From positions 1 through 14,349 of the forward strand of contig DCDG01000012.1 of the NCBI GenBank assembly GCA_002316315.1: a DNA stretch of 14,349 bases, written 5' to 3'. A program made the translations under genes and the position numbers. This stretch comes from Candidatus Aminicenantes bacterium UBA1061. Lineage in GTDB: Bacteria; Acidobacteriota; Aminicenantia; Aminicenantales; Saccharicenantaceae. Each line of letters begins with the position of its first letter. The first letter of the stretch is position 1. Positions 1-7,283 of this stretch are shown piece after piece. A model generated the notes under the pieces. That model was not told the origin of the DNA and made no database searches. It saw only the letters and a list, made by a program, of their open reading frames with translations.

Positions 1-15
1 TAAATGTCAAAAAAG

Positions 16-44
16 GTTTTATGAAGTTTTGCGGCCCGTGTCAA
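16..44 (-). promoter_or_regulatory. Candidate sigma-70-type promoter reading out of the window
   Basis: On the minus strand TTGACA (39-44) is followed after 17 bases by TAAAAC (16-21). It lies just downstream of the stop codon of the first propeller gene, so it would serve a gene beyond the left edge. It rests on box matches only. Confidence 0.35.
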
Positions 45-46
45 CT

Positions 47-1111
47 TTATTTTGTTTCTACCTTCGGGGCACAGCGGATGAGACGCGGATATTCTTGCTG
101 GTCAATCAGATATAATTTTCCCTCATAATCTATGGCCTTCGGCTCTCCTGGCAGCTCCAAGCTGCCAATCTGTTTTCCCTTAAGAAAGACATCGGCCATT
201 ATGGATTTTTTTTCAGGAGTAATTAAATAGACCAGGATGTATTCTCCGGCAGGGGAGACCTGAGCGGCTGTTGAGATAAAAGCCAGGCCTGTTTTTGTCG
301 GCTTTTTGATTATTGGATGGTAAAACTCATTTTTGCCTTTAAGTTTCCCTTCCAGTTTTTCGTTTCTAAAAATCAATATTTCGTAGCTGTGAGGATTCAT
401 TACAAAGAGGCGGCCATCCTTTGAACAACTGAAAATCAATGGCGCTCCAAACATGGTCAGCATCTTCATCTCTTGAAACTCCTGAGGAACATCAAAGACG
501 TCGGCAAAAGAGCTAATAATCTGGCCTTCCTCGTTAAAAACATGGAGAATTTTTCCCTCATAAGGACCAATGCCTATTATTTCTTCTGTTCCGGGGGAAC
601 CGATGCAGCTCACATGGAAATTAACCGAGACAGTACGAAGATAATTTCCTTCCGCCTCATAAAGAATCATTTTTCGATCGCCATTGATAAAAATGCGGCC
701 AGAGGGAGTAACCGCCAGGCCACTGAACTGATTGAGTTCCTGAGGGCCCTGACCTTGAGGGATATCGATGGTGCGCAGCAACTGACCATCTTTTTTGAAG
801 ATTTTTAGCTGGCGGTACTTCGTATCAAGCACATAAATGTTTCCTTTAGCATCTGTGTCGACATAGCCAATAAAGGCAAATGTTGGGTATTCCTCAGTTT
901 CCTGGCCTATAGTCAGCTCGGGAATAAGCTTTAATGGTAGCTTCTGATCTGGAGAGGCTGCAGTGCCGGTGGCCATGGCAAATATAAATAAAACAAACAG
1001 TAGGCAGATAGCTGAGAAAATCAGTAGCACTGGCTCTAATTTCTTCCGCCTGATCCTGGCCGCTAAAGACGATTGGTTAAGGTTAAGAAACGGTGCCTTT
1101 TTAACCATCAT
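47..1111 (-). CDS. Secreted or membrane-anchored 6-bladed beta-propeller protein
   Basis: The protein has 354 residues. A basic stretch at residues 15-24 is followed by one hydrophobic segment at about 28-47, which is either a long signal peptide or a signal anchor, so the propeller would face the periplasm or outside. The first blade is clear at about 85-115 (DTDAKGNIYVLDT then IFKKDGQLLRTI), and the motif GQGPQE follows at 120-125. NHL/6-bladed propeller proteins usually have this D-x-x-G-N-I-Y-V-x-D strand signature. The start is a double ATG; GGGAGG (1118-1123) lies 6 bases before the first. No enzymatic residues are recognisable, so a binding or scaffold role is only inferred. It is one of five intact paralogues in the window, and a decayed copy of its C-terminus lies near 2850-2955. 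The family call is fairly safe; ligand and function are unknown. Confidence 0.85.
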   Translation of the reverse strand: MMVKKAPFLNLNQSSLAARIRRKKLEPVLLIFSAICLLFVLFIFAMATGTAASPDQKLPLKLIPELTIGQETEEYPTFAFIGYVDTDAKGNIYVLDTKYRQLKIFKKDGQLLRTIDIPQGQGPQELNQFSGLAVTPSGRIFINGDRKMILYEAEGNYLRTVSVNFHVSCIGSPGTEEIIGIGPYEGKILHVFNEEGQIISSFADVFDVPQEFQEMKMLTMFGAPLIFSCSKDGRLFVMNPHSYEILIFRNEKLEGKLKGKNEFYHPIIKKPTKTGLAFISTAAQVSPAGEYILVYLITPEKKSIMADVFLKGKQIGSLELPGEPKAIDYEGKLYLIDQQEYPRLIRCAPKVETK

Positions 1112-1161
1112 TATAAACCTCCCTATTTCTGGCTGGATTTACTCTATCCTATCGCTAATAT

Positions 1162-1189
1162 TTTCTAGCATGGCGCCTCAAGCTGTCAA
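1162..1189 (-). promoter_or_regulatory. Candidate promoter of the first propeller gene
   Basis: A perfect TTGACA (1184-1189) is separated by 16 bases from TAGAAA (1162-1167) on the minus strand. This would start transcription about 45 bases before the ATG at 1111. The downstream GGGAGG ribosome binding site fits a short leader. Confidence 0.5.
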
Positions 1190-1244
1190 GAAAATTGTCC
1201 GGCTTTCATCACCGGGGGTTTCAGTCATGTTTTGTTTATGCTGC

Positions 1245-1469
1245 TCAGTGGCTGACCTGATATAAATCGATAACTACTGGATTAGCTTCCAGATCAATTA
1301 TTGGATCTCCATTATGAACACAATATAAGAGATCTCCTTTTCCTGCCAGCAGCAAATCATTCTGGTAAATAATTTTATCCAGAGAGAAATTGTTTCTGAT
1401 GTTATAAAAAAGAAGTGCAAATTTTTTCATCTCAGCTCTCCCTCTGTCTACCGGCCAAAATAGCAACAT
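1245..1469 (-). pseudogene. C-terminal fragment of a 6-bladed propeller paralogue
   Basis: This open stretch of 74 codons matches the C-terminus of the intact gene just upstream. From FALLFYN to LLYC, 24 of 34 residues are identical by eye (for example SL-K-IY-NDLLLA-K--LLYC). It has no signal peptide, no GQGP motif and no propeller body, and no convincing ribosome binding site precedes its first ATG. It starts only 9 bases after the neighbour's stop codon, on the same strand. The natural reading is a partial tandem duplication, or what is left of a second gene after deletion. A functional short protein is unlikely but not excluded, because the frame has stayed open. Confidence 0.7.
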
Positions 1470-1478
1470 CTGAGGCTC

Positions 1479-2582
1479 TTACTGGCCCTGGAGCTTATAG
1501 ATGATAATTTCAAAATCCTCGACATTTTCATCGAGATCCGGATTCCCGTCCTTATAGCAATAAAGTAGCCCATCTTTTTCGGCCAGCAGCAGATCATTTA
1601 AATAGATAACCTTTTCTAAGGAACAATCATTTTTTAGATTATAGAAAAGAAGAGCAAATCTCGTGGGTTTCTCGGCACATGTCCTGATTTGAAGCAGGAG
1701 ATAACTGTTCCGGTAGAGAATAGCCCTGGTTATAGCTGAGTAAGAAGTGGCCCACGTTTCCAGGTCAATTAAATAGGCTGTATGATCGCCCTGGTAGTCC
1801 TTCCTCATATAGAAATCTTTTGGCATGGGTTTATAAATTTCCGGAACCGTCAGCTTTACTGATTTTTCCACATCGAGCGTCTTTAGAGAAATGAAGTAAA
1901 TCTTTGGCTCGCTCTGTTTTAGATAGAGAACATAATCATCGTAGGGGATAAGAAAGCGTTCAATCTCATATTGACGATCTATTTTAACTCCGTTTTCTAA
2001 GAGTATGTTTTTCCCCGGAGTTTTAGGGCTTTCGTCAAAAATCTGCATATTGGCTATATCCATCTTATCGGCCGAAGCCGGAACATTCATTATCTTCAGA
2101 CCGGCTAAAAAGAAATAATTTTGGTAGAATAAAGCCGTCTTGAGGAAAAAGGGAAATGGATCTCTCTTGAGCCAGATGGTCTGTTTAGAGACGTACTTTT
2201 CACCCTGAGCTTGAAAAACTTTGATTTTGTCAATGTCTTCAAAGAGAGCTACGTTCCCCCGATAGTCACAGATGGTATAAACCCGTGTAGCTTCATCAGG
2301 CCCCTGGCCATAAGTGGCAAAGGGGATAGTTTTTTCTTTGTTCACAGCGACCGGATGCTTTCTAAAGGTTAAGATAAGATTCCCCTGAGAATCAAAAAAG
2401 GCTCCAGAAATAGGACCTTGATACCTTTCTTCATGCTTCCAGCTTCCGACCTTTTCCAGCTGGATTCCATAAATAAAGCCCGGTGAGAGAGCCAGTAAAA
2501 TGAAGACAGTGATCAGTATTTTTAACCCATTTTGCCTGTCTTCGGTTCGAACTTCTGATATTTGACCCGAATGCCTGGCCAT
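1479..2582 (-). CDS. Secreted 6-bladed beta-propeller-like protein
   Basis: A signal peptide-like segment (GLKILITVFILLALSPGFIYG) is followed by a divergent propeller body with the family motif GQGPDE at about residues 92-97. The C-terminal part (FALLFYNLKND, NDLLLAEKDGLLYC) is the template of the fragment next door. Three in-frame ATGs exist, at 2600, 2588 and 2582. I take 2582 because GGGGG (2590-2594) lies 7 bases before it, while nothing resembling a ribosome binding site precedes the ATG at 2600. The product then has 367 residues. Blades are less regular than in the other paralogues (SQGNLILTF, YRGNVALFE), so the fold call is by motif and neighbourhood. The ligand is unknown. An exported, probably periplasmic or surface role is inferred. 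Confidence 0.75.
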   Translation of the reverse strand: MARHSGQISEVRTEDRQNGLKILITVFILLALSPGFIYGIQLEKVGSWKHEERYQGPISGAFFDSQGNLILTFRKHPVAVNKEKTIPFATYGQGPDEATRVYTICDYRGNVALFEDIDKIKVFQAQGEKYVSKQTIWLKRDPFPFFLKTALFYQNYFFLAGLKIMNVPASADKMDIANMQIFDESPKTPGKNILLENGVKIDRQYEIERFLIPYDDYVLYLKQSEPKIYFISLKTLDVEKSVKLTVPEIYKPMPKDFYMRKDYQGDHTAYLIDLETWATSYSAITRAILYRNSYLLLQIRTCAEKPTRFALLFYNLKNDCSLEKVIYLNDLLLAEKDGLLYCYKDGNPDLDENVEDFEIIIYKLQGQ

Positions 2583-2600
2583 GACCATACCCCCAGTCAT

Positions 2601-2849
2601 GAGTTCAAGATACTGCCATCGCAGTACTAGCCGTCGTTTGCGCTGCCAGATCCCATTTATCTACACGATCTGGACTGCACTTTTACCCCCTTAAGAAAAA
2701 TCTCATCTATCAGTATGTTCAATCAAAACCTAAAAATTGTCAACAAAAAGTCTCCATCAGGATAAGACATATTATCCAGGGTGGATCGAGGAGTAGGGCG
2801 CGCATCGCGGTGGATAGCCGAAAGAATATTTTTTTCTTGTCTAGCCACA
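2601..2849. other. Non-coding stretch upstream of the second propeller gene
   Basis: No plausible gene is seen here. A 6-bp hairpin (TACTGC, four-base loop, GCAGTA, 2611-2626) lies just before the gene start. On the minus strand a perfect TTGACA (2738-2743) may be a -35 box, but no good -10 box follows at 16-19 bases; CATACT is 20 bases away. The rest is featureless AT-rich sequence with a short GC-rich block near 2796-2812. Confidence 0.4.
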
Positions 2850-2955
2850 GAACACGGTCTGAGCGGTGAGTATTCTTGCCGGTCAAATAAATACGTTTCT
2901 TCCTATAATCTATCTTCTTTGGTTCTTCTTAGAGTTTGAAACTGTTGTCCTGTTT
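2850..2955 (-). pseudogene. Decayed C-terminal relic of a 6-bladed propeller gene
   Basis: On the minus strand the frame starting at 2955 reads KQDNSFKL, stop (2929-2931), EEPKKIDYRKKRIYL. This parallels the C-terminus of the first propeller (KQIGSLELPGEPKAIDYEGKLYL). DNA similarity continues through a frameshift to GAATAC (2870-2875), the counterpart of its Glu-Tyr codons, and on to about 2850. The in-frame stop and the frame change make it a relic. It lies about 45 bases downstream of the stop of the next propeller gene, the same relative place as the fragment at 1245-1469. Confidence 0.65.
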
Positions 2956-2999
2956 AACTTAATTTAGCAGGGAGTTAAATGCCGAAAAATTTCCGCAGC

Positions 3000-4046
3000 T
3001 CAAAGATTTAGTTTATAGGAAATGATGGCAGGATTGGGAAGAGCTTGATTGGACTGTGGTTCTTCCCATTTTTCGACATAAAAAGAATTCCCGTCAGAAT
3101 AGATAATGTTCAGAGATAAGGGGATTCCGCCGACAAGAAAATTGCCTTCAGTATCAAATATATCAAGATGGTTCTGGAGCTGAACAAGCAACAAGCCTTT
3201 TTCTAAGTAATAGGGGCCATTCAGAATAACCTGCTGCCCATGCTTTAGTTCAGGCTGCTGGAAATGGGGATTGACGAATGATTTAACCAGCTGCCCGTCT
3301 GAGGTATATTTCCTTATCCGATAAAATAAGGGATTCATTTCATAAATGAAATCGTCCTTATCTATAGCTATTCCGTCATATTCGCAGGAAAAGAAAAACT
3401 TAAAAACTTCTTCAGGAATCGGGGCAAAACTCATGATTGTTTCCCCATTATTATTGAGCTTTTTAATGGTGTCAAAAATCCAGGGTTTCTGGAGTCCCAT
3501 GACAACTGGAGCAGGGACTGTTCCTTCATAGGTGAATATTTCATTCTTATGATTGACGTGAACACAGCACCATATCCGCTCTTTAACTGATATCTGCTTT
3601 TTATACTGGTAATCACGGTCATAAAAGATAAGGCGACTTCCTAGATAATCATCTACAAGGATATCCCCTTCCGGGCTTACAGCCAAACTCCACGGAGCTG
3701 AATACTCACCTGGTCCCTGACCGTGCCGCCCTAAGTTTTGTATAAAATGCCCATCAGAACTGAATATCCAGACATTGTTTTGCTGAGCCCCGTCAGCTAT
3801 GATGAAATTTCCCTTTGAGTCACGGACGAAATCAATTATGGTGCTAATTGCGCTGTTTTCAGTCAATTCCAGCTGGGTTTCTGTGGTCTTCGAAAATATG
3901 TCTTCCAGTTTCCTGGCTGAGGACAAAACCTTGATTTCTGATAAAGATAGAGGTGAGTTAGGAGCTTTAGGCTGTCGAGAACAGCCCCAGGGGAATAAGA
4001 ATAATAAGACTAATACAATCAATACCAGACGACCCCGGTGCCTCAT
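3000..4046 (-). CDS. Lipoprotein-like 6-bladed beta-propeller protein
   Basis: The product has 348 residues from the ATG at 4046. That start is chosen because GGGAGGGAGG (4049-4058) lies directly before it and a signal sequence follows at once; the frame could be extended to 4169, but that would overlap the upstream ATPase gene and has no such site. Residues 1-21 form a signal peptide ending in FPWG before Cys22, a plausible though not ideal lipobox, so the protein may be lipid-anchored. A clear blade (DSKGNFIIADG, WIFSSDGHFIQNL) lies at about 76-105, then GQGPGE at 109-114, a second blade (SPEGDILVDDYL) and later blade repeats (DKDDFIYEM, YTSDGQLVKSF). These are the hallmarks of the exported 6-bladed propellers that are common as paralogues in some anaerobic phyla. 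No catalytic motif is seen, and the ligand is unknown. Confidence 0.85.
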   Translation of the reverse strand: MRHRGRLVLIVLVLLFLFPWGCSRQPKAPNSPLSLSEIKVLSSARKLEDIFSKTTETQLELTENSAISTIIDFVRDSKGNFIIADGAQQNNVWIFSSDGHFIQNLGRHGQGPGEYSAPWSLAVSPEGDILVDDYLGSRLIFYDRDYQYKKQISVKERIWCCVHVNHKNEIFTYEGTVPAPVVMGLQKPWIFDTIKKLNNNGETIMSFAPIPEEVFKFFFSCEYDGIAIDKDDFIYEMNPLFYRIRKYTSDGQLVKSFVNPHFQQPELKHGQQVILNGPYYLEKGLLLVQLQNHLDIFDTEGNFLVGGIPLSLNIIYSDGNSFYVEKWEEPQSNQALPNPAIISYKLNL

Positions 4047-4080
4047 GGCCTCCCTCCCTGATATTTTTATATGATAAATT

Positions 4081-4109
4081 ATAATAGTGTTAAAATTCAG
4101 TCTCTTCAA
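4081..4109 (-). promoter_or_regulatory. Candidate promoter of the lipoprotein propeller gene
   Basis: TTGAAG (4104-4109) is followed by exactly 17 bases and TATTAT (4081-4086) on the minus strand, in the 88-base gap after the ATPase gene. The propeller is therefore probably transcribed separately from the ATPase. Confidence 0.45.
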
Positions 4110-4134
4110 CCTTATTGGGTTGCTATTGAGATAG

Positions 4135-5424
4135 TCAGTTAAAAAGGAGCCATTTCCACAGGGGGACAATCTGAATTTTTTTGCCTTTGTATTTTTCTTC
4201 TCTTTCTTCCTCCCAGGTAATCACGGTTAGCTGGTCGCAGCCTAATTCCTCGCTGGCTGCAATTAAAGATCTAAACTCTCTTTCTTTCACGCTTATATCG
4301 TTTAAATCATAAGAGACCTGTAGAAGATTTTTTACTCGCTGTTTTTCCTTTAGAACAAAGTCTACTTCTCTTCCAGAATAATCCTTCCAGTAATAAATCT
4401 CTAAATCCCGGTTAAAATAAGCTTTTCTCCTTTGAAGCTCAACCGCCACGGCATTTTCCATCAATCTGCCTTTATTGTCTGAAAACTGAAAGGCAACATA
4501 ATTGATGAAGCCTGTGTCCAGGCAATATATCTTTTTGGGGGCGAGGATTTGCTGTTTTAGCTTAAAAGAAAATTTTTCTACCAGGAAGATAAGATAACTG
4601 TTTCCAAGATAGCCAACATAATTCCGCACGGTGTGAACATCTTTGATAGCAAAAGTTTTTGATAATCTGGCAAAGACCACCTCTTTAGCAAAATTTGAAA
4701 CCAGGTATTTACTTAATTCTCGGAAAGTCATTTTATCTCTGATTCTGTATCGGAAGAGGATGTCTCTGGCTATTATGTCTGAATAAACCTTACTTATAAT
4801 TGCCTTACCGAATTTATAAGCTTCAGGGAAGCCCCCTAAGGTCAGGTACTCATTCATGAGGTTCTTAATGGCTGCTATGTTTCTGGTCGATAACAAGCTA
4901 TCTGCGTCGAAGGTAATACCTTTCAGCTTTAAAACCTCCCGGAAAGAGAATGGATAAAGGATAAAATCTAAATATCTGCCAGTAAGATGAGTGGCCAGCT
5001 CACCGGATAGAAGATTGGCATTGCTGCCGGTTAAAATTATTCTTTTAGTTCTCCTCAGCCTATTGGCAAAAAGCTGCCAGCCGGGAATGTTCTGGATTTC
5101 ATCAAAGATGAGATAATCTAATCTATCGCCATATAGTTCATAAAATGCCTGCAAAACTCGGTTTAAGTCTTCAGTCTCAATAGAGGCCAATCTTTCATCA
5201 TCGAAGTTGATATAACCATAAGATTCTCTTTTCAAAAGGCATAATGATAATATCGATTTTCCGCTTCTTCTTATTCCTGAAATTACCAGGATATTCGGGT
5301 GAGTTAGAGATTTCAGTAGCTCGCCGGCAGGTAGTTCTCTCTCTATAATTTTTTCTTTACTTAATATTTCATCTATTTCTTCCCGTTGCTCAACAATAAC
5401 TCTTTTTAAATCATCGATGTTCAT
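4135..5424 (-). CDS. AAA+ ATPase of the AAA_14 / DUF4143 type
   Basis: The 429-residue protein has a Walker A GIRRSGKS at 50-57, a Walker B YLIFDEIQN at 104-112, a sensor-like ILTGSNA at 130-136 and the family-typical block TGRYLDFILYPFSFREV at 148-164. The C-terminal half is the DUF4143 part, with a nuclease-like constellation of ENAVAVEL (323-330), EVDFV (353-357) and LQVSY (368-372), resembling the E-D-Q/K core of PD-(D/E)XK folds. Full length is normal for this family, which is widespread, often mobile or patchy, and of uncertain function; it is not a member of the propeller family. The ATG at 5424 has only a weak GAAG before it. Its own promoter carries a large dyad (see the neighbouring entries), which suggests regulation independent of its neighbours. 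It is cytoplasmic, with no signal peptide. The family call is strong and the role is unknown. Confidence 0.92.
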   Translation of the reverse strand: MNIDDLKRVIVEQREEIDEILSKEKIIERELPAGELLKSLTHPNILVISGIRRSGKSILSLCLLKRESYGYINFDDERLASIETEDLNRVLQAFYELYGDRLDYLIFDEIQNIPGWQLFANRLRRTKRIILTGSNANLLSGELATHLTGRYLDFILYPFSFREVLKLKGITFDADSLLSTRNIAAIKNLMNEYLTLGGFPEAYKFGKAIISKVYSDIIARDILFRYRIRDKMTFRELSKYLVSNFAKEVVFARLSKTFAIKDVHTVRNYVGYLGNSYLIFLVEKFSFKLKQQILAPKKIYCLDTGFINYVAFQFSDNKGRLMENAVAVELQRRKAYFNRDLEIYYWKDYSGREVDFVLKEKQRVKNLLQVSYDLNDISVKEREFRSLIAASEELGCDQLTVITWEEEREEKYKGKKIQIVPLWKWLLFN

Positions 5425-5442
5425 AACTTCAATCTTTTCCCT

Positions 5443-5471
5443 AATCTCTGTGGTTATTAACCACAGAGATT
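5443..5471. repeat. Perfect 14-bp inverted repeat over the ATPase transcription start
   Basis: AATCTCTGTGGTTA (5443-5456), one base, then TAACCACAGAGATT (5458-5471) form a perfect dyad. A third, partial copy (ATCTGTGGTTAA, 5480-5491) lies in the promoter spacer. With only one base between the arms it cannot make an ordinary RNA hairpin loop without opening some pairs, so it looks more like a protein-binding site or a mobile intergenic repeat than a terminator. Confidence 0.85.
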
Positions 5472-5497
5472 CTATGAAAATCTGTGGTTAATGTCAA
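5469..5497 (-). promoter_or_regulatory. Promoter of the AAA_14/DUF4143 gene
   Basis: On the minus strand a perfect TTGACA (5492-5497) is followed after 17 bases by TAGAAT (5469-5474). Transcription would begin near 5462, inside the 14-bp dyad, and give a leader of about 38 bases. The partial third repeat occupies the spacer, so a protein bound to these repeats would block RNA polymerase. Confidence 0.65.
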
Positions 5498-5633
5498 GAA
5501 ATTGAAAACGGTCTGTTCGTTTGTGTTGTTAATCCTGGGCTATATTGCCTATCATAGGATTTTGAGCCACCATACCAGCTTCGGTCCTGGCCTGAGACAG
5601 TTTAAAATGGCCGATGTACATCTGACAGGTGAA

Positions 5634-6758
5634 TTATTGTTTTATTAAAGAGGAGGCTTCTTTTAGAACCTGGCCGAGATCATAAATCTGAAGTTTGGTA
5701 CCTTCCTCCGTCTCTAACAACGCAGCTATGACATTTCCATAAAGAGCAAAATAACTGGCTGAAGGCTCATTTTTTACACTGAGCAAATAATCAAAAGTTT
5801 TGGCTTCATAAATATCCCAGTAGCTTTCTTTTTCTTCATAGTCATAGGCTCTGATCAATAGATATTTATCGCTAAGGGAATACTCGGAAACGGTTTGAAA
5901 TTTTCTATCTGCTTTCCTGACGATAATTCCCTTTATATTCTCAACCACGGGCATATTGCGGCTTCCCTTCTTTATACCATCAATTGTCTCTTTCACCATG
6001 ACTAATTTATCTCCGTCATATAAGGCGACAAAGCCAAATAAGCGGGGCAGGTAATAAAAGTATTTTTCAGAGAAGCTTTCTGAAAGCGAATTGTCTTGAT
6101 AAACGTTATTCTCTTTTTCCCTTTGCTCAATGTATTCACCGAATGAAGACTTGAAATTACCTGACAGGTCGAAGAGATAAAAGAGATGATCGGCTGAAAC
6201 CAGAGCCTCCATTACCAGACTATCTTTAAGAACTGTCAATCTCGTTGGGACTAAATTCCTCATCTTCAGGCTTGTCTTATAAGCTCCATCTGTTGTATAG
6301 ATTTCAATCGCCCCTTTGCCTTCATCAACCACATAGATATCGCCATTAAATATTTTGAAGTCCAGAACCTGCGAGATCTCACCCGGCCCCTGGCCTATTC
6401 CCTTGCCAAAGAAAGAATGCTGAAAATTCTTCCAGTCCGAGGAAAAAGTAATTTTATAAATAAGGCCCTGTCTGTAATCGAGCATAAAAAGAGACCCGTT
6501 TTCATCAAACTTTAAAAAGCTTATCCGATATGGCGGGTTCTTTAATTCATCCAGATTTATTTCCTTTATCAGGGCGGGCTCGCTTTCTGAAAATTGCCTC
6601 TTCTTTTTCTCCTGCGGCAGTATCTCAGTAGAGAGTCCGGGCGAGAGAGACGAGTCAGAAACCGGGATTATTCCGGCTTCTATTTTCCTGTTATTGACCC
6701 CAAGCCAGCTAATAGAGAGAAAAATTATCCAGGTCATTAACCAGATTTTCCTTTTCAT
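5634..6758 (-). CDS. Secreted 6-bladed beta-propeller protein
   Basis: The 374-residue product starts with a short basic region and a hydrophobic segment (residues 4-20), a signal peptide or anchor. A polar, Ser/Pro-rich linker (about 32-60) leads to the propeller: blade FDENGSLFMLDY at about 84-95, motif GQGPGE at 122-127, then IFNGDIYVVDEG and YTTDGAYKTSL. GGGAG lies 7 bases before the ATG. The start codon overlaps the stop of a 23-codon upstream reading frame as ATGA, which suggests translational coupling (separate entry). The C-terminal portion is more divergent. No enzymatic residues are recognised, so an extracytoplasmic binding or structural role is inferred only. Confidence 0.85.
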   Translation of the reverse strand: MKRKIWLMTWIIFLSISWLGVNNRKIEAGIIPVSDSSLSPGLSTEILPQEKKKRQFSESEPALIKEINLDELKNPPYRISFLKFDENGSLFMLDYRQGLIYKITFSSDWKNFQHSFFGKGIGQGPGEISQVLDFKIFNGDIYVVDEGKGAIEIYTTDGAYKTSLKMRNLVPTRLTVLKDSLVMEALVSADHLFYLFDLSGNFKSSFGEYIEQREKENNVYQDNSLSESFSEKYFYYLPRLFGFVALYDGDKLVMVKETIDGIKKGSRNMPVVENIKGIIVRKADRKFQTVSEYSLSDKYLLIRAYDYEEKESYWDIYEAKTFDYLLSVKNEPSASYFALYGNVIAALLETEEGTKLQIYDLGQVLKEASSLIKQ

Positions 6759-6826
6759 AATATTACTCCCAACAGATTTAAACCCTTTTTGTCGAAGTCG
6801 TGGTGGCCATGTTTGGTGTCAGGCAT
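6755..6826 (-). CDS. Possible 23-residue leader peptide coupled to the propeller gene
   Basis: An ATG at 6826 preceded by AGGGAG (5-base spacing; tctccc at 6831-6836) opens a frame of 23 codons. Its TGA shares the sequence ATGA with the start of the propeller gene at 6758. The peptide begins MPDTKHGHHDFDKK and ends in hydrophobic LLGVIL. The good ribosome binding site plus start-stop overlap is a typical coupling arrangement. It is too short for a family assignment, and chance cannot be excluded. Confidence 0.4.
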   Translation of the reverse strand: MPDTKHGHHDFDKKGLNLLGVIL

Positions 6827-7224
6827 AATTTCTCCCTCTATTTAATCAAGCCTGCCTTTGTGAATGTAACTATAAAAGGTGTCCTCATGGTTTTATAATG
6901 GCAAAGCAAAAACTCTTTTGCTCTGTTGTCTTTAGAGATAAGAAGACTAACATTGTTTCTAATGACGGAAATGATCGTCGGTCATGCCGCTTTAAATTTT
7001 CCCCTGTTACCATATAACTTATCGATGCCTATATATTCTTATAAACAGCAATTTTTTTCAAATTGTCAATGGAATTCTTTTCTAATGATGCCGGGTAGAA
7101 TAATCCAGACCAACTAAGCAGTAACCTTCCAAAAACTGGCTTAAGCGTTTAAGAGACGCCTTAACGAACCATAATAGTCTATCTGCCGGGCAATGAGGAT
7201 GCCAGAAGAAATGCTCCCGTCAAT
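6827..7224. other. Intergenic region between divergent propeller and AAA+ genes
   Basis: No convincing gene is seen. A possible minus-strand promoter lies at 7040-7069, which would give a leader of about 200 bases before the small frame at 6826. Dyad-like pieces occur near 6960-6985 (ATGAC and GTCAT flanking GACG and CGTC). No known riboswitch or RNA family was recognised. Short plus-strand open frames here lack ribosome binding sites. Confidence 0.4.
7040..7069 (-). promoter_or_regulatory. Candidate minus-strand promoter for leader peptide and propeller
   Basis: TTGACA (7064-7069) is followed after 18 bases by TTTATA (7040-7045) on the minus strand. The transcript would have a long untranslated leader ahead of 6826. 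It rests on box matches only. Confidence 0.35.
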
Positions 7225-7255
7225 TTGACAAAGGAGTTTTTTTTTAACATATAAA
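7225..7255 (+). promoter_or_regulatory. Promoter with a nine-T spacer tract before the AAA+ gene
   Basis: A perfect TTGACA (7225-7230) and TATAAA (7250-7255) are 19 bases apart, two more than optimal. The spacer contains nine consecutive T (7237-7245). Transcription would start near 7262, 12 bases before the GGAGG site at 7274. Loss of two T would give the optimal 17-base spacing. Confidence 0.55.
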
Positions 7256-7283
7256 AAAATTAATAATAGCCTTGGAGGAAAAA

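Noticed and set aside
4047..4169. Longer start for the lipoprotein propeller
   Set aside because: It would overlap the upstream gene and bury the signal peptide; the strong GGGAGG site points to 4046.
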